From Pseudomonas campi (GTDB taxonomy: Bacteria; Pseudomonadota; Gammaproteobacteria; Pseudomonadales; Pseudomonadaceae), in assembly GCF_013200955.2 (NCBI RefSeq), contig NZ_CP053697.2, positions 3,782,001 through 3,846,000 of the forward strand: a stretch of 64,000 nt of DNA. Direction: 5' to 3'. Shown one piece after another: positions 19,777-30,412 of the stretch. The position numbers were made by a program, and so were the translations under genes. Under the pieces are notes generated by a model. That model saw only the letters and a list, made by a program, of their open reading frames with translations. It searched no databases and was not told where the DNA came from. Numbering within the stretch: the first letter of the stretch is position 1; every line of letters begins with the position of its first letter.

Positions 19777-20924
19777 CAGCGGCTCTCCCTTGCGCGCAGG
19801 TCACGACGCTCCAGATCACTGATGATCCGGGTTGCCGTTTCACTGCTGGCCGCCGGGGCGGCGCTGGCAGCACCTGCGGCGCCACGACCTTCGATCATTT
19901 TGTCCAGGGGCAGATAGAGCAGGTTGCTCTGACCGTCCTTACCGGTCACCAGCACCTTGCTGGTGTTGCGATAGACCTCCTGCATGGTGTCCAGGTACAG
20001 GCGTTGACGGGTAATTTCCGGCGCCTTGCGGTACTCGGCCACCAGCTTACTGAAGCGATCCGCCTCACCCTGGGCTCGGGAAACCACTTCATCACGGTAA
20101 CCGTTGGCATCCTCGATGATGCGCTGGGCCTGACCACGCGCCTCAGGCACCACGCCATTGGCATAGGTTTCCGCCTGATTCTTCTCGCGCTGCTCGTCTT
20201 CACGGGCACGGATCACGTCGTCGAAAGCATCCTTGACCTCAGCCGGTGCCGTGGCACGCTGGATGTTGACCTGAGTAACCGTGATGCCGGTGCCGTAGTT
20301 GTTGAGGAAGGTCTGCAGACGCGTGCTAACCTCCATAGACATCTGCTCACGGCCAAGGGTAATCACCTCATCCATCGAGGTGGAACCGGCAACATGCCGC
20401 AGAGCACTCTCGGTGGCGTGCTGCAGGCTGATCTCCGGCTGATCGACATTCAGCACGAAGTCTTCAAGATTGCTGATCTTGTACTGCACGGTCAGCGGTA
20501 CCTCGACGATATTCTCGTCCTCGGTGAGCATCTGCCCCTGCACGGAGAAGGTCCGCTCGCGCGTCACGTTCTCCTGGAATTTCTTGTCGAAGGGCGGGAA
20601 ATAGATATTCAGCCCCTGCCCAACCGTCTCGTGATATTTGCCGAGACGCAGGACCACCGCCTGCTCCTGAGCATCGACGATATACACGGCATTCCACAGC
20701 CAGACCAGGAACAGCAGACCCAGGCCGATGCCCAGCAGGCCGAAGCCGCCACCACCTTCGCCATTGCCACTGCGTTTCTTGCCACCACCAAAGATGCCGT
20801 TAAGGCTCTCCTGTAGCTTGCGGAAGGCCTCATCGAGATCCGGCGGCCCCTGCCGGCCACCGCCTTTGCGGCCACCCCAGGGATCCTGATTGTTCGAATT
20901 GCCACCCGGCTCATTCCAAGCCAT
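19776..20924 (-). CDS. hflK: HflK, modulator of the FtsH protease
   Basis: A 382-residue partner of HflC. The N-terminus is Gly/Asn-rich and cytoplasmic (MAWNEPGGNSNNQDPWGG), followed by a single membrane segment (about 70-92) and a band 7 domain with EQAVVLRLGKYHETVGQG and VQYKISNLEDFVLNV. The start at 20924 is set by GGAG six bases upstream; the longer frame to 20960 lacks a ribosome-binding site. It is 96 bases downstream of hflX. Confidence 0.95.
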   Translation of the reverse strand: MAWNEPGGNSNNQDPWGGRKGGGRQGPPDLDEAFRKLQESLNGIFGGGKKRSGNGEGGGGFGLLGIGLGLLFLVWLWNAVYIVDAQEQAVVLRLGKYHETVGQGLNIYFPPFDKKFQENVTRERTFSVQGQMLTEDENIVEVPLTVQYKISNLEDFVLNVDQPEISLQHATESALRHVAGSTSMDEVITLGREQMSMEVSTRLQTFLNNYGTGITVTQVNIQRATAPAEVKDAFDDVIRAREDEQREKNQAETYANGVVPEARGQAQRIIEDANGYRDEVVSRAQGEADRFSKLVAEYRKAPEITRQRLYLDTMQEVYRNTSKVLVTGKDGQSNLLYLPLDKMIEGRGAAGAASAAPAASSETATRIISDLERRDLRARESR

Positions 20925-21020
20925 AGCGCTCTCCATCTGATAAAGCAAAGACGCGCCCACGGCGCGCCGCCCAATGCTACAGAATGCCCGCCGCTTGCCG
21001 CAAAAACGATGTGGCAGGCT

Positions 21021-22322
21021 TTATTGCAAAGTGTGTTGCTCGAGGAATTCCTGAGGCTTCCAGCCTTCCCGACTGACCAGCCGATTCAACTCTACACGCG
21101 GCAGGCGGATGGCCAAGAGAATATCGCCCTCTTCGTCATGCTCTTCGCTTTGCACGGCGTTCAACGCAAAGAATTGCGCCCGCAAACGCCCCAGGCGCTG
21201 CGGCAAACGCAAGGTGCCGACAAACAGATCCTCACCGAGCAGCTCTGCCACAGCCTGGCGCAGCAATTCCAGACCCTTGCCATCACGCGCCGACAGCCAC
21301 ACGCGCAGCGGCTTGCCGTCGCCGTCACGCTGGATTTGCGGCTCGACGTGCTCCAGCAGGTCGATCTTGTTGTACACCTCGAGCATCGGCAGCTCGTTGG
21401 CACCGATCTCGCCCAGCACGGCCATGACCTGCTCGATCTGCTGGTCACGCTCCGGCTCGTAGGCATCAATCACATGCAGTAGCAGGTCGGAGTTGCTCGA
21501 CTCTTCGAGAGTGGCGCGAAACGCCTCGACCAGCTTGTGCGGCAAGTGACGGATAAAACCCACGGTATCGGCCAGCACCACCGGCCCCAGATCATCCAGC
21601 TCGAGACGACGCAGGGTTGGATCGAGGGTGGCGAACAGCTGGTCGGCGGCATACACCTCGGAGGTGGTCAGCGCATTGAACAGCGTGGACTTGCCGGCGT
21701 TGGTATAGCCGACCAGCGATACCGAGGGAATGTCCGCGCGCTTGCGCCCGCGCCGCGCCTGCTCCCGCTGGCTGCGCACCTTCTCGAGTTTCTGCTTGAT
21801 CTGGCGAATGCGCACACGCAGCAGGCGGCGGTCGGTTTCCAGCTGGGTTTCACCCGGCCCGCGCAGACCGATACCACCTTTCTGCCGCTCAAGGTGGGTC
21901 CAGCCGCGCACCAGACGGGTGCTCATGTGATCCAGCTGAGCCAGCTCGACCTGCAGCTTGCCTTCATGGGTACGCGCGCGCTGGGCGAAGATATCGAGGA
22001 TCAGCCCCGTACGATCGAGCACCCGGCACTCGAAGACGCGCTCGAGGTTGCGCTCCTGGCTGGGTGTGAGGGTATGGTTGAAGATGACCAGGTCGACTTC
22101 TTCGGTCTGGACCAGGTCACGCAGCTCCTCGACCTTGCCACTGCCAACCAGAAACTTGGCAGTGGGCTGGTGACGCGGCACGTTGACGAAAACTGCCACA
22201 TCCGCACCGGCAGACAACGCCAGCTCGCGGAACTCCTGCGGGTCTTCACGCGCCTCGGGATTCTGGCCATCCAGGTGAACGAGGATGGCCCGCTCACCAC
22301 CACCGTGGCGCTCAAAAAACAA
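21021..22322 (-). CDS. hflX: Ribosome-associated GTPase HflX
   Basis: A 433-residue GTPase that binds the 50S subunit and can split stalled or stressed ribosomes. The N-terminal HflX domain (1-190) contains the KGGIGLRGPGETQLETDRR signature. The G domain has G1 GYTNAGKST, G3 DTVGFIRHLP and G4 NKID. A C-terminal alpha/beta domain completes it. It is 12 bases downstream of hfq, an arrangement conserved across proteobacteria. Confidence 0.96.
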   Translation of the reverse strand: MFFERHGGGERAILVHLDGQNPEAREDPQEFRELALSAGADVAVFVNVPRHQPTAKFLVGSGKVEELRDLVQTEEVDLVIFNHTLTPSQERNLERVFECRVLDRTGLILDIFAQRARTHEGKLQVELAQLDHMSTRLVRGWTHLERQKGGIGLRGPGETQLETDRRLLRVRIRQIKQKLEKVRSQREQARRGRKRADIPSVSLVGYTNAGKSTLFNALTTSEVYAADQLFATLDPTLRRLELDDLGPVVLADTVGFIRHLPHKLVEAFRATLEESSNSDLLLHVIDAYEPERDQQIEQVMAVLGEIGANELPMLEVYNKIDLLEHVEPQIQRDGDGKPLRVWLSARDGKGLELLRQAVAELLGEDLFVGTLRLPQRLGRLRAQFFALNAVQSEEHDEEGDILLAIRLPRVELNRLVSREGWKPQEFLEQHTLQ

Positions 22323-22334
22323 GGCAGACTCCCG

Positions 22335-22589
22335 TCAAATGTTGCCCGGCTCGGTCTGCTCGCCTTCGGTTGCGCTCGGCAGGCGGACTGGGCGGCTCGG
22401 CACGACGGTCGAGATAGCGTGTTTGTAGACCATCTGACTGACAGTGTTCTTCAGCAGAATGACGAACTGGTCGAAGGATTCGATCTGGCCTTGCAGCTTG
22501 ATGCCGTTCACCAGATAGATGGAAACCGGTACGCGTTCCTTACGCAAGGTATTCAGGTAAGGGTCTTGTAGCGAATGCCCTTTTGACAT
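22335..22589 (-). CDS. hfq: RNA chaperone Hfq
   Basis: An 84-residue Sm-like protein starting [20 protein letters not shown]. The Sm1 ([20 protein letters not shown]) and Sm2 ([13 protein letters not shown]) motifs are intact, with a short 17-residue tail as in other Pseudomonas. The hexamer pairs sRNAs with mRNAs and, in Pseudomonas, represses A-rich targets with Crc. The start at 22589 follows AGGAG; the in-frame ATG three codons earlier is too close to that site. Confidence 0.97.
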   Translation of the reverse strand: MSKGHSLQDPYLNTLRKERVPVSIYLVNGIKLQGQIESFDQFVILLKNTVSQMVYKHAISTVVPSRPVRLPSATEGEQTEPGNI

Positions 22590-22684
22590 GTGCCGCACTC
22601 CTGTAGGGTCAAATGTAGTAAAGCAAAGGTGGCTTATGCCGTATCACGCTCAATAAGCGAGGATAGACGGCCGCCGAAAAGGTC

Positions 22685-23659
22685 TCACTTCAATATGGAG
22701 ACCGAGTTCAGGTATTTCAAGGCACAAGAAAGATTGTCACTGGCCAGACTGTCCAGCCAATGCAGGTTTTCCCAGCTGCGCAGCCACGTAAACTGCCGCT
22801 TGGCCAGCTGACGCGTGGCAATGATCCCCCGCTGCGTCATTTCGTCGCGATCCAGCTTGCCATCCAGATAATCCCACGCCTGGCGGTAACCGACTGCACG
22901 AATCGACGGCAAGCCAGCGTGCAGATCACCACGCTGGCGCAACGCTTCGACCTCTTCGACAAAGCCTTGTTCCAGCATCAGATGAAAACGCTGGGCAATC
23001 CGGGCGTGCAACACTTGTCGCTGCTCCGGCGCAATGGCGAGGTGTGCCACAGTATAAGGCAAATGTGCCATTCCGGGAGCTCTAGAGCCGCTATTTTCAG
23101 CGGCTTGCTGCTGCCTATGCGCCGTCATGCTCAGGCCACTGACCCGATAAACCTCCAGCGCACGGGTGAGGCGCTGCGGATCATTCGGATGGATGCGCGC
23201 GGCCGACTCCGGATCGACCGCAGCCAGCTCGCGGTGCAGGGTCTGCCAACCTTCGACGGCCGCGCGCGCCTCCAGCTCGGCGCGCACAGCCGGATCGGCG
23301 CCGGGCATATCGGCCAGGCCTTCGAGCAGCGCCTTGAAATACAGCATGGTGCCGCCAACCAGCAGGGGAATACGCCCACGCGCCGTGATTTCGGCCATCG
23401 CCGCCAGAGCATCGGCACGGAATTCGGCAGCGGAATAGCTTTCGGCGGGGTCACGAATATCGATCAGCCGATGCGGGTAACGCTCCAGGGTGGCGCGATC
23501 CGGCTTGGCGGTACCGATGTCCATGCCCCGGTAGATCAAGGCCGAGTCGACGCTGATCAGCTCACAGGGCAAGACATCAGCCAGCGCCAGGGCCAGATCA
23601 GTCTTGCCGGCAGCGGTCGGGCCCATCAGGAAAATTGCGGGAGGCAAGCGCTCAGTCAT
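22685..23659 (-). CDS. miaA: tRNA dimethylallyltransferase
   Basis: A 324-residue enzyme adding the dimethylallyl group to A37 of tRNAs that read UNN codons. Walker [10 protein letters not shown] (12-20), the substrate motif [18 protein letters not shown] (37-54), RLIDIRDP, and the C-terminal [11 protein letters not shown] are all present. Between mutL and this gene lies structured repeat copy C, so this operon junction is unusually long (144 bases). Confidence 0.96.
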   Translation of the reverse strand: MTERLPPAIFLMGPTAAGKTDLALALADVLPCELISVDSALIYRGMDIGTAKPDRATLERYPHRLIDIRDPAESYSAAEFRADALAAMAEITARGRIPLLVGGTMLYFKALLEGLADMPGADPAVRAELEARAAVEGWQTLHRELAAVDPESAARIHPNDPQRLTRALEVYRVSGLSMTAHRQQQAAENSGSRAPGMAHLPYTVAHLAIAPEQRQVLHARIAQRFHLMLEQGFVEEVEALRQRGDLHAGLPSIRAVGYRQAWDYLDGKLDRDEMTQRGIIATRQLAKRQFTWLRSWENLHWLDSLASDNLSCALKYLNSVSILK

Positions 23660-23683
23660 GGTTTCAAATCGCTCTCTAAGCGT

Positions 23684-23791
23684 CGCGAGCGCAGCTCAGG
23701 CAAGGCAAAAATCGGTGAGGAAGCGCAGTTTACGATTGTAAATGAGCATTCCGAACCGATTTTTAACGCCGCATGAGCAAGCGCAGCAGCT
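23684..23791. repeat. Structured intergenic repeat, copy C
   Basis: Inner arms AAAAATCGGT (23707-23716) and ACCGATTTTT (23755-23764) are a perfect 10-bp pair. Outer arms GCTCA (23694-23698) and TGAGC (23774-23778) also pair, with GCGC on both outer flanks. The tip TTTAC/GTAAA and fixed strings GAGGAAGCG and AATGAGCATTCCGA match the other copies. It lies in the transcribed junction between mutL and miaA. Confidence 0.75.
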
Positions 23792-23803
23792 TAGGGAGTA
23801 ATT

Positions 23804-25681
23804 TCAGCGGCCGCGCAGGAACAGCTTGTCTAGATCGTCCATGCCCAACTGGGTCCAGGTCGGCCGACCGTGGTTGCACTGGCCACTGCGCTCGGTGTGC
23901 TCCATGTCGCGCAACAGACCGTTCATCTCGGGCAGGGTCAGGCGCCGATTGGCGCGCACCGCACCATGGCAGGCCATGGTCGCCAGCAGCTCGTTGAGAT
24001 GGGCCTGTATGCGGTCACTGGTGCCGTATTCGAGCAGATCAGCCAGCACGTCACGCACCAGTTGGGTCGCCTCGGCCTGTTTGAGCAGGGCCGGGATCTG
24101 CCGGATCGCCAGGCTTTCCGGGCCCAGGCGCTGCAGCTCGAAGCCCAGGCGCTGGAACCAGCTGCCATGCTCCTCGGCGCAATCGGCCTCGCGCTGGCTC
24201 AAGGCGATGGACTCCGGCACCAGCAAGGGCTGGCCGCGCAGCCCTTCGCAGGCCATGGCGGTCTTCAGCCGTTCGTAGGTGATGCGCTCATGGGCCGCAT
24301 GCATATCCACCAGCACCATGCCCTGGGCGTTCTCGGCGAGGATATACACGCCCTTGAGCTGAGCCAGGGCGTAACCCAGCGGCGGAATATCGCCCTGGGC
24401 CTGCGGCAAACCAACCGGCGCCGCTTCGGGCAGCGGGGCAAAATACTCGCGATAGGCGCCCTGCGCCTCGGCAGCCGGCACGGCCGACTCGGTACGCGGC
24501 GCCTGGTAGCCAGCACCCGGCGAGCGCCAGACCGAGCCCTGTGCAACAGGCTGCTCGAGCATATTCGCCGCCAACCCCATCTCGCCCTGCGGGCCGAACT
24601 CACCAGCCGCCTGTCCGCTCGGACGCACCATCTGACTGACCGCTGCCGGGGCCGCCAGCTGATCTTCCGGACGCACCTCGCCGAGGGCGCGGTGCAGGGT
24701 GCCGTAGAGGAAGTCATGCACCATGCGGCCATCGCGGAAGCGCACTTCATGCTTGGTCGGGTGTACGTTGACGTCGACTACCGCCGGATCGATTTCGAGG
24801 AACAGCACGAAGGTCGGATGGCGGCCGTTGAACAGCACGTCACGGTAGGCCTGGCGCACGGCATGGGCGACCAGCTTGTCACGCACCATGCGGCCGTTGA
24901 CGTAGAAATACTGCAGGTCCGCCTGGCTGCGCGAGAAGGTCGGCAGGCCGACCCAGCCCCACAGGCGCAGGCCGCTGCGCTCGATCTCGATAGGCAAAGC
25001 CTGCTCGAGGAAAGCCGGGCCACAGACGGTGGCGACGCGACGGGCACGACTGACCTCGTCCGGCGCTTCGTGCAGGGCGAATACGGTCTTGGCGTTATGC
25101 CGCAGGTGGAAGGCCACATCGAAGCGGGCCAGAGCCAGGCGCTTGATGACTTCCTGCAGGTGATCGAATTCGGTCTTCTCGGCGCGCAGGAACTTGCGCC
25201 GCGCCGGGGTGTTGAAGAACAGGTCGCGCACTTCCACCGAAGTACCGACCGGGTGCGCCGCCGGCTGAACTCGCGCCTCCATGTCACGACCTTCGGTTTC
25301 CACCTGCCAGGCCTGCTCGGCGTCGGCAGTGCGCGAGGTCATGGTCAGGCGTGCCACCGAGCTGATCGAGGCCAGCGCTTCACCACGGAAGCCCAGGCTG
25401 ATCACGCTTTCCAGATCTTCCAGCTCGCGGATCTTGCTGGTGGCATGCCGCGCCAGAGCCAGCGGCAGGTCGTCGGCGGGAATACCACCGCCGTCATCGC
25501 GCACGCGCAGCAGCTTGATACCGCCCTGCTCGACCTCCACGTCGATGCGTCGCGCACCGGCGTCCAGACTGTTTTCCAGCAGCTCCTTGATCACCGAGGC
25601 CGGCCGTTCGACCACCTCGCCGGCAGCAATCTGGTTCGCCAGCCGCGGGCTAAGCAGCTGGATGCGCGCCCCGCCACTCAC
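23804..25681 (-). CDS. mutL: DNA mismatch repair protein MutL
   Basis: A 625-residue GHKL ATPase that links MutS recognition to strand incision. The N-terminal ATPase motifs are present ([36 protein letters not shown]). A variable linker (about 340-430) and the C-terminal dimerisation domain follow. The C-domain carries [12 protein letters not shown], matching the metal-binding endonuclease pattern DxHAxxExxxxE. This suggests MutL itself nicks DNA, as expected in organisms lacking MutH. Its start overlaps the amiB stop by four bases. Confidence 0.96.
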   Translation of the reverse strand: MSGGARIQLLSPRLANQIAAGEVVERPASVIKELLENSLDAGARRIDVEVEQGGIKLLRVRDDGGGIPADDLPLALARHATSKIRELEDLESVISLGFRGEALASISSVARLTMTSRTADAEQAWQVETEGRDMEARVQPAAHPVGTSVEVRDLFFNTPARRKFLRAEKTEFDHLQEVIKRLALARFDVAFHLRHNAKTVFALHEAPDEVSRARRVATVCGPAFLEQALPIEIERSGLRLWGWVGLPTFSRSQADLQYFYVNGRMVRDKLVAHAVRQAYRDVLFNGRHPTFVLFLEIDPAVVDVNVHPTKHEVRFRDGRMVHDFLYGTLHRALGEVRPEDQLAAPAAVSQMVRPSGQAAGEFGPQGEMGLAANMLEQPVAQGSVWRSPGAGYQAPRTESAVPAAEAQGAYREYFAPLPEAAPVGLPQAQGDIPPLGYALAQLKGVYILAENAQGMVLVDMHAAHERITYERLKTAMACEGLRGQPLLVPESIALSQREADCAEEHGSWFQRLGFELQRLGPESLAIRQIPALLKQAEATQLVRDVLADLLEYGTSDRIQAHLNELLATMACHGAVRANRRLTLPEMNGLLRDMEHTERSGQCNHGRPTWTQLGMDDLDKLFLRGR

Positions 25682-27129
25682 GGCTGGGCCGCCAGCGCAG
25701 TGGCCGGAATGCTCAGGGTCTGGCCGACCTTAATGGTGTCCGATTTCAGCGAGTTGGCCCCGCGCAGCGCAGCCAGGCTGACCTGATAACGCTGGGCAAT
25801 CAGCGCCAGACTCTCGCCGGAGGTGACTACATGCTCACGCGGCCCCGGGGCGATTTTGCCGGTATCGCGCAGCCAGGCAACGTAGGTACCGGGCGGCGGG
25901 TTCTGCTGGAAGAACTGCTTGACCCCGGTGGTGATCGAGCGCGCCAGGGCCTGCTGGTGGCTGCCGCTGGACAGCTTGCGCGCCTCGTTGGGATTGGAGA
26001 TGAAGCCGGTTTCGACCAGGATCGAGGGAATATCCGGCGATTTCAGCACCATGAAACCGGCCTGTTCGACCCGGCGCTTGTGCAGCGGGGTGATGCTGCC
26101 CATGTTGCTGAGCACTTTCTGCCCGACATTCAGGCTGGAAGACAGCGACGCGGTCATCGACAGATCGAGCAATACACCGGCGAGCATGCGGTCCTTGTCG
26201 TCCAGGCTAACGTTACCGGCACCACCGATCAGGTCCGACTGGTTTTCGCTATCCGCCAACCAGCGTGCGGTTTCCGAGGTAGCGCCGCGATCCGACAGGG
26301 CGAACACCGACGCACCAAAGGCGGCGGCCCGTGGTGCGGCATCGGCATGAATGGAGACGAACAGGTCGGCGCCCTTCTTGCGGGCGATCTCGGTGCGCCG
26401 ACGCAGCGGAATGAAATAGTCACCGGTGCGCACCAGCTCGGCGCGGAAGCCCTTCTCGGCGTTGATCTGCCGCTGCAGCTCCTTGGAGATCGCCAGGGTC
26501 ACGTTCTTTTCGAAGAGCTTCTTGCCTGGGCCCAGGGCACCAGGATCCTCACCGCCATGACCGGCATCGATAGCCACTACGATGTCACGCTTGCTACCCG
26601 GAATCGGCGGCAAGCTGCTGGCCGAGGCACTCGGCGCAACCGCCGGCGGCAAGGCAGCTCCCGCGACAGGTGCTTGATTGCCCGTGGTAGAGGCAGGGGG
26701 GGCTACCGGGGCAGTCGGCGCCGCACCTGTCGCATCATCGAACAGGTCAACGACCAGGCGATGACCGTACTGCTGATTGGGTGCCAGGGTGAAGCTCTTG
26801 GGCGAAACCGCCGCCGACAGGTCGAGCACCAGGCGCAGATCGGTAGGCGAGCGCTGCGCCGAACGCACCGAGGTAATCGGCGTATTGCTCAGCGACAGTT
26901 GATCGAGTCGGGCAGCCAGGGTGGCGCCGCTGACATCGATGACGATGCGATTGGGCGCCGCCAGGGTGAATACACTGTGCTGCACCGGACCAGACAGGTC
27001 GAAGACCAGGCGGGTGTTATCCGGCGCACGCCACAGGCGCACACTGCGCACTTCCGTCGCGGCCAGCACGTCGACAGCCAATGCCGCCAACAATAGCCCT
27101 ACTCCGCCAAACAGCGCACGCATGCGCAT
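25678..27129 (-). CDS. amiB: N-acetylmuramoyl-L-alanine amidase AmiB with LysM
   Basis: A periplasmic zinc amidase of about 483 residues that cleaves peptidoglycan side chains during daughter-cell separation. A signal peptide ([18 protein letters not shown]...) is followed by an AMIN domain (about 25-135) and a Pro/Ala-rich linker. The Amidase_3 domain (about 180-400) has zinc ligands in [19 protein letters not shown] and SIHADA and the catalytic Glu in ILVETGF. A C-terminal LysM (about 430-478) follows. Starts at 27129, 27123 or 27141 are all possible; GGGGAAGG just upstream favours 27129 or 27123. Confidence 0.93.
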   Translation of the reverse strand: MRMRALFGGVGLLLAALAVDVLAATEVRSVRLWRAPDNTRLVFDLSGPVQHSVFTLAAPNRIVIDVSGATLAARLDQLSLSNTPITSVRSAQRSPTDLRLVLDLSAAVSPKSFTLAPNQQYGHRLVVDLFDDATGAAPTAPVAPPASTTGNQAPVAGAALPPAVAPSASASSLPPIPGSKRDIVVAIDAGHGGEDPGALGPGKKLFEKNVTLAISKELQRQINAEKGFRAELVRTGDYFIPLRRRTEIARKKGADLFVSIHADAAPRAAAFGASVFALSDRGATSETARWLADSENQSDLIGGAGNVSLDDKDRMLAGVLLDLSMTASLSSSLNVGQKVLSNMGSITPLHKRRVEQAGFMVLKSPDIPSILVETGFISNPNEARKLSSGSHQQALARSITTGVKQFFQQNPPPGTYVAWLRDTGKIAPGPREHVVTSGESLALIAQRYQVSLAALRGANSLKSDTIKVGQTLSIPATALAAQP

Positions 27130-27160
27130 AGCCTTCCCCATTTTTATAGACAAACTCTTA

Positions 27161-27625
27161 TTAGGCAGCACATAAGGCCGTGCACCACGCCTCGGCCCGC
27201 GCACTGTGTGGCTGCAGCAGCAGCGCACGACCGGACTCTTGCGGGCTAATGGTAATGTCCAGGTCAGCCTTTGGCAAAACGCCGGCGCCGCGCTGCGGCC
27301 ACTCGATGAGGCACAGCGAAGCGCCGTCGAAGTAGTCGCGGATGCCGAGAAACTCCAGCTCCTCGGGATCGGCCAGGCGGTACAGGTCGAAATGGAAGAT
27401 GCGCTTGTCACCCAGCTCGTAGGGCTCGACCAGGGTAAAGGTCGGACTCTTCACCGCCCCGACATGGCCAAAGCCGCGCACGATGCCGCGTGAGAGGGTG
27501 GTCTTGCCCGCCCCCAGATCGCCATGCAGATAGATGATGCCCTGCCCTTCGGTCAGTGTTGCCAGGCGCGCGCCAAGGGCCAGCATGGCCTCCTCGCCCT
27601 CGGCATAAAGACTTACTGCAGGCAT
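27161..27625 (-). CDS. tsaE: tRNA t6A synthesis ATPase TsaE
   Basis: A 154-residue P-loop protein required with TsaB, TsaC and TsaD for threonylcarbamoyl-A37 on ANN-decoding tRNAs. Walker A is GDLGAGKTT; the [11 protein letters not shown] and [16 protein letters not shown] motifs are diagnostic. The ATG at 27625 follows GAGGAG; it overlaps the end of nnr by 13 bases. Confidence 0.96.
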   Translation of the reverse strand: MPAVSLYAEGEEAMLALGARLATLTEGQGIIYLHGDLGAGKTTLSRGIVRGFGHVGAVKSPTFTLVEPYELGDKRIFHFDLYRLADPEELEFLGIRDYFDGASLCLIEWPQRGAGVLPKADLDITISPQESGRALLLQPHSARAEAWCTALCAA

Positions 27626-29112
27626 GCACAATGCTCCTCAAGCAACTGACGAATGGTAGGGATCAGATCGCTGGCCGCCAGACCTCGACCACCAGCGCCA
27701 AGCAGCTGTCCAGCGCTGGCGTGTAGCCAGACGCCCAGCGCCGCGGCGTCGAAGGCGCCCAGCCCCTGGCCGCGCAGGGCGCCGATCAGCCCGACCAGGA
27801 CATCGCCGAGGCCGGCACCGGCCATGGCCGGATGACCACGATCAGCCAGCAGCAAGCGGCCGTCAGGTGCGGCAATCAGGCTGCCGGCGCCCTTGAGCAC
27901 CACCACTGCCTGGTAACGCTGCGCCAACGCCAGCGCCGCCGCCGGACGATCGACCTGCACCTCGGCCGCAGTGCAACCGAGCAGGCGCGCCGCCTCGCCG
28001 GGGTGCGGGGTGAGCACACTGTCGGCCGGCAACTCGACCGCCCCGTCAGCCAGCAGGTTGAGCGCATCGGCATCCCACACCTGCGGCCGCGGGCTGGCCG
28101 CCACCGCACTGAGCAGGCTACGGCCCCAGGCCTGGCGACCCAGGCCTGGGCCGACCACCAGCACATCGGCCTGTTCGCACAGACGCGGCAGCTGATAGGT
28201 CGAGTCGATTGCCATGCACATGACTTCCGGGCGCCGCGCCAGACTGGCGGCCACATGTTCGCCGCGGGTTGCCAGTGTCACCAGGCCAGCCCCACTGCGC
28301 AGGGCGCTTTCCGCCGCCAGCAGGGCCGCACCACCGAAACCGCGATCACCGGCCACCACCAGCACATGACCGAACAGGCCCTTGTGTGCGGTACGCGAGC
28401 GCGGCGCCAGGCGCGGCACCTGGGCGCCGGCCAGGCGCAGCGCCGTGCAGGGCTGGGCCGCCAGCAGCTGCGGATCGGCTTGCAGGTCGTCGAACTGCAG
28501 ATCGCCAATCCAGTCCGGCGCATCGCCGGTGAACAGGCCGAGTTTGAGGCCGATAAAGCTCACTGTCAGGTCGGCACGCACCGCCTGTTCGGCGACTTGG
28601 CCGCTATCGGCATGCAGCCCGGAGGGCAGATCCAGCGCCAGCACCGGCAAGCCGCTGCCGTTGATCTGCTCGATGGCTTCTGCATAGGGCGCACGCAGCG
28701 CGCCGTGGAAACCGGTGCCGAGCAGCCCATCAACCACAATGCCGCGCAATTGCGCCTCGCCCTGCCAGGCTTCGATCGCCACCCCAGCACCGCGCGCCTC
28801 GGCGCAGGCCAGGGCCGCGTCGCCGCTCAGCCGCGTCGGCTCGCCCAGCGCCAGCACCCGCACCGCCCAGCCGGCCTTGTGCGCCAGCGCCGCCAGCAGA
28901 TAAGCGTCGCCGGCGTTATTGCCCGCGCCGGCCAGCACGCTGACTTCCCCCGCCTGCGGCCAGCGCCGGCGCAGGGCGCGCCAGGCGGCATGGGCGGCGC
29001 ACTGCATCAGCTCGAAACCGGGCGTACCGGCGGCGATCAGCCGTGCATCCAGCTCGCGCGCCTGGGCGGCGGTGTACAACGGCAAGGGCAATAGGTCTTG
29101 GGCAAGCGACAT
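27613..29112 (-). CDS. nnr: Bifunctional NAD(P)HX epimerase/dehydratase Nnr
   Basis: A 499-residue fusion that repairs hydrated NAD(P)H. The N-terminal YjeF_N domain (about 15-215) epimerises R- and S-NAD(P)HX, with [10 protein letters not shown] as nucleotide-binding loop and DGLLGTGF as the catalytic segment. The C-terminal ribokinase-like domain (about 225-490) dehydrates S-NADHX using ADP, with [12 protein letters not shown] and [14 protein letters not shown]. It is the first gene of the long minus-strand series leading to tsaE, amiB, mutL, miaA, hfq and hflX. Confidence 0.95.
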   Translation of the reverse strand: MSLAQDLLPLPLYTAAQARELDARLIAAGTPGFELMQCAAHAAWRALRRRWPQAGEVSVLAGAGNNAGDAYLLAALAHKAGWAVRVLALGEPTRLSGDAALACAEARGAGVAIEAWQGEAQLRGIVVDGLLGTGFHGALRAPYAEAIEQINGSGLPVLALDLPSGLHADSGQVAEQAVRADLTVSFIGLKLGLFTGDAPDWIGDLQFDDLQADPQLLAAQPCTALRLAGAQVPRLAPRSRTAHKGLFGHVLVVAGDRGFGGAALLAAESALRSGAGLVTLATRGEHVAASLARRPEVMCMAIDSTYQLPRLCEQADVLVVGPGLGRQAWGRSLLSAVAASPRPQVWDADALNLLADGAVELPADSVLTPHPGEAARLLGCTAAEVQVDRPAAALALAQRYQAVVVLKGAGSLIAAPDGRLLLADRGHPAMAGAGLGDVLVGLIGALRGQGLGAFDAAALGVWLHASAGQLLGAGGRGLAASDLIPTIRQLLEEHCACLQ

Positions 29113-29142
29113 GGTTCGGTGATTCCGGCGAGGTCTGGCAGA

Positions 29143-29148
29143 ATTATA
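29143..29148 (-). promoter_or_regulatory. Perfect TATAAT -10 element before nnr
   Basis: The minus strand reads GGTATAATTC 31 bases before the nnr start. No good -35 hexamer lies 16-18 bases upstream, so it may depend on an activator or be fortuitous. On the plus strand the overlapping TATACC could serve queG. Confidence 0.35.
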
Positions 29149-29176
29149 CCCATCTCCCTCCGGTTACCACTCCAGC

Positions 29177-30241
29177 ATGTCGACCTCCCTTCCCGATCTC
29201 GTGCACCTGGCGCAGTCCATCAAGGACTGGGGCCGCGAGCTGGGCTTCCAGCAGGTCGGCATCACCGACGTGCAGCTGGGCGAGCATGAGCAGCACCTGC
29301 AGCGCTGGCTGGACGCCGGCTACCAGGGCGAGATGGACTACATGGCCGCCCACGGCAGCAAACGCTCGCACCCGGATGAACTGGTGCCGGGCACCCTACG
29401 GGTGGTCTCGCTGCGCATGGACTACCTGCCCGGCGACACGCAGATGGCCGAGCGCCTGGCCCAACCCGAGCACGCCTATGTGTCGCGCTACGCACTGGGC
29501 CGCGACTACCACAAGCTGATCCGCAAGCGCCTGCAGCAGTTAGCCGAGCGCATCCAGGCCACCATCGGCCCGTTCGGCTACCGCGCCTTCGTCGACAGCG
29601 CACCGGTGCTGGAGAAGGCCATCGCGGAAAAAGCCGGGCTCGGCTGGATCGGCAAGAACACCCTGGTGCTCAACCGCAAGGTCGGCAGCTGGTTCTTCCT
29701 CGGCGAACTGTTCGTCGACCTGCCCTTGCCGGTCGACGAACCCCATGCCAGCGAGCACTGCGGGCGCTGCAGCGCCTGCCTGGACATCTGTCCGACCAAC
29801 GCCTTCGTCGGCCCCTATGTGCTGGATGCGCGGCGCTGCATTTCCTACCTGACCATCGAACTGAAAGGCGCGATTCCCGTCGAGCTGCGCAGCCTGATCG
29901 GCAACCGCGTATTCGGCTGCGACGACTGCCAGATTGTCTGCCCGTGGAACCGCTTCGCCCGCCCCACCAGCCAGGGCGACTTCCAGCCGCGCCACGGCCT
30001 GGACAACAGCAGCCTGGCCGAGCTGTTCCTGTGGAGTGAGGAGGAGTTTCTCAGCCGCACCGAAGGCTCGCCGCTGCGCCGCACAGGCTATGAGAACTGG
30101 CTACGCAACCTGGCCGTGGGCCTGGGCAATGCGCCGTCGAGCATCCCAGTGCTGGAGGCGCTCAAGGCACGCCGCGAACATCCCTCTGAGCTGGTGCGCG
30201 AGCATGTCGAGTGGGCGCTGGCGCGCCACGCCCAAGCATGA
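29177..30241 (+). CDS. queG: Epoxyqueuosine reductase
   Basis: A 354-residue cobalamin- and iron-sulfur-dependent enzyme that reduces epoxyqueuosine to queuosine in tRNA, the last step of Q synthesis. The N-terminal cobalamin-binding region is followed by two 4Fe-4S motifs: CGRCSACLDICP (about residue 194) and CDDCQIVCPW (about 250). A HEAT-like C-terminal helical segment completes it. It is divergent from nnr. Confidence 0.96.
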   Translation: MSTSLPDLVHLAQSIKDWGRELGFQQVGITDVQLGEHEQHLQRWLDAGYQGEMDYMAAHGSKRSHPDELVPGTLRVVSLRMDYLPGDTQMAERLAQPEHAYVSRYALGRDYHKLIRKRLQQLAERIQATIGPFGYRAFVDSAPVLEKAIAEKAGLGWIGKNTLVLNRKVGSWFFLGELFVDLPLPVDEPHASEHCGRCSACLDICPTNAFVGPYVLDARRCISYLTIELKGAIPVELRSLIGNRVFGCDDCQIVCPWNRFARPTSQGDFQPRHGLDNSSLAELFLWSEEEFLSRTEGSPLRRTGYENWLRNLAVGLGNAPSSIPVLEALKARREHPSELVREHVEWALARHAQA

Positions 30242-30264
30242 AAAAGCCCGCGTAAGCGGGCCTT
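30242..30264 (+). terminator. Hairpin terminator directly after queG
   Basis: AAAAAGCCCGC-GTAA-GCGGGCCTT starts at the base after the queG stop codon. The stem is strong but the T-run is only two bases, so it may act together with the repeat hairpin 9 bases further on. Confidence 0.5.
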
Positions 30265-30272
30265 GAGGCGCA

Positions 30273-30412
30273 GAGACTGTTCACGACCTTTTGGATTAGA
30301 GCCAGGCAAGGCAGAAAGGGCCGAGGAAGCGGAGTTTACGAGCTGTAAATGAGCATTCCGAGGCCATTTCTAACGCAGCCTGGCCGACAGCCAGAAGGTC
30401 GTGGGCAGTCTC
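30273..30412. repeat. Structured intergenic repeat, copy A (full-length hairpin)
   Basis: This 140-base copy folds end to end. GAGACTG (30273-30279) pairs with CAGTCTC (30406-30412), CACGACCTT with AAGGTCGTG, CCAGGC (30302-30307) with GCCTGG (30378-30383), and AGAAAGGGCC (30313-30322) with GGCCATTTCT (30362-30371) with one mismatch. The tip is TTTAC/GTAAA. It fills the gap between the queG terminator and the orn stop codon and ends one base before that codon. Confidence 0.8.

Noticed and set aside
23870..25786. Plus-strand open frame of 638 codons
   Set aside because: Antisense to mutL and rich in Gln, Arg and His without motifs; a shadow frame.
27142..27411. Extension of amiB upstream of its signal peptide
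   Set aside because: It is antisense-like sequence within tsaE and would bury the signal peptide inside the protein.
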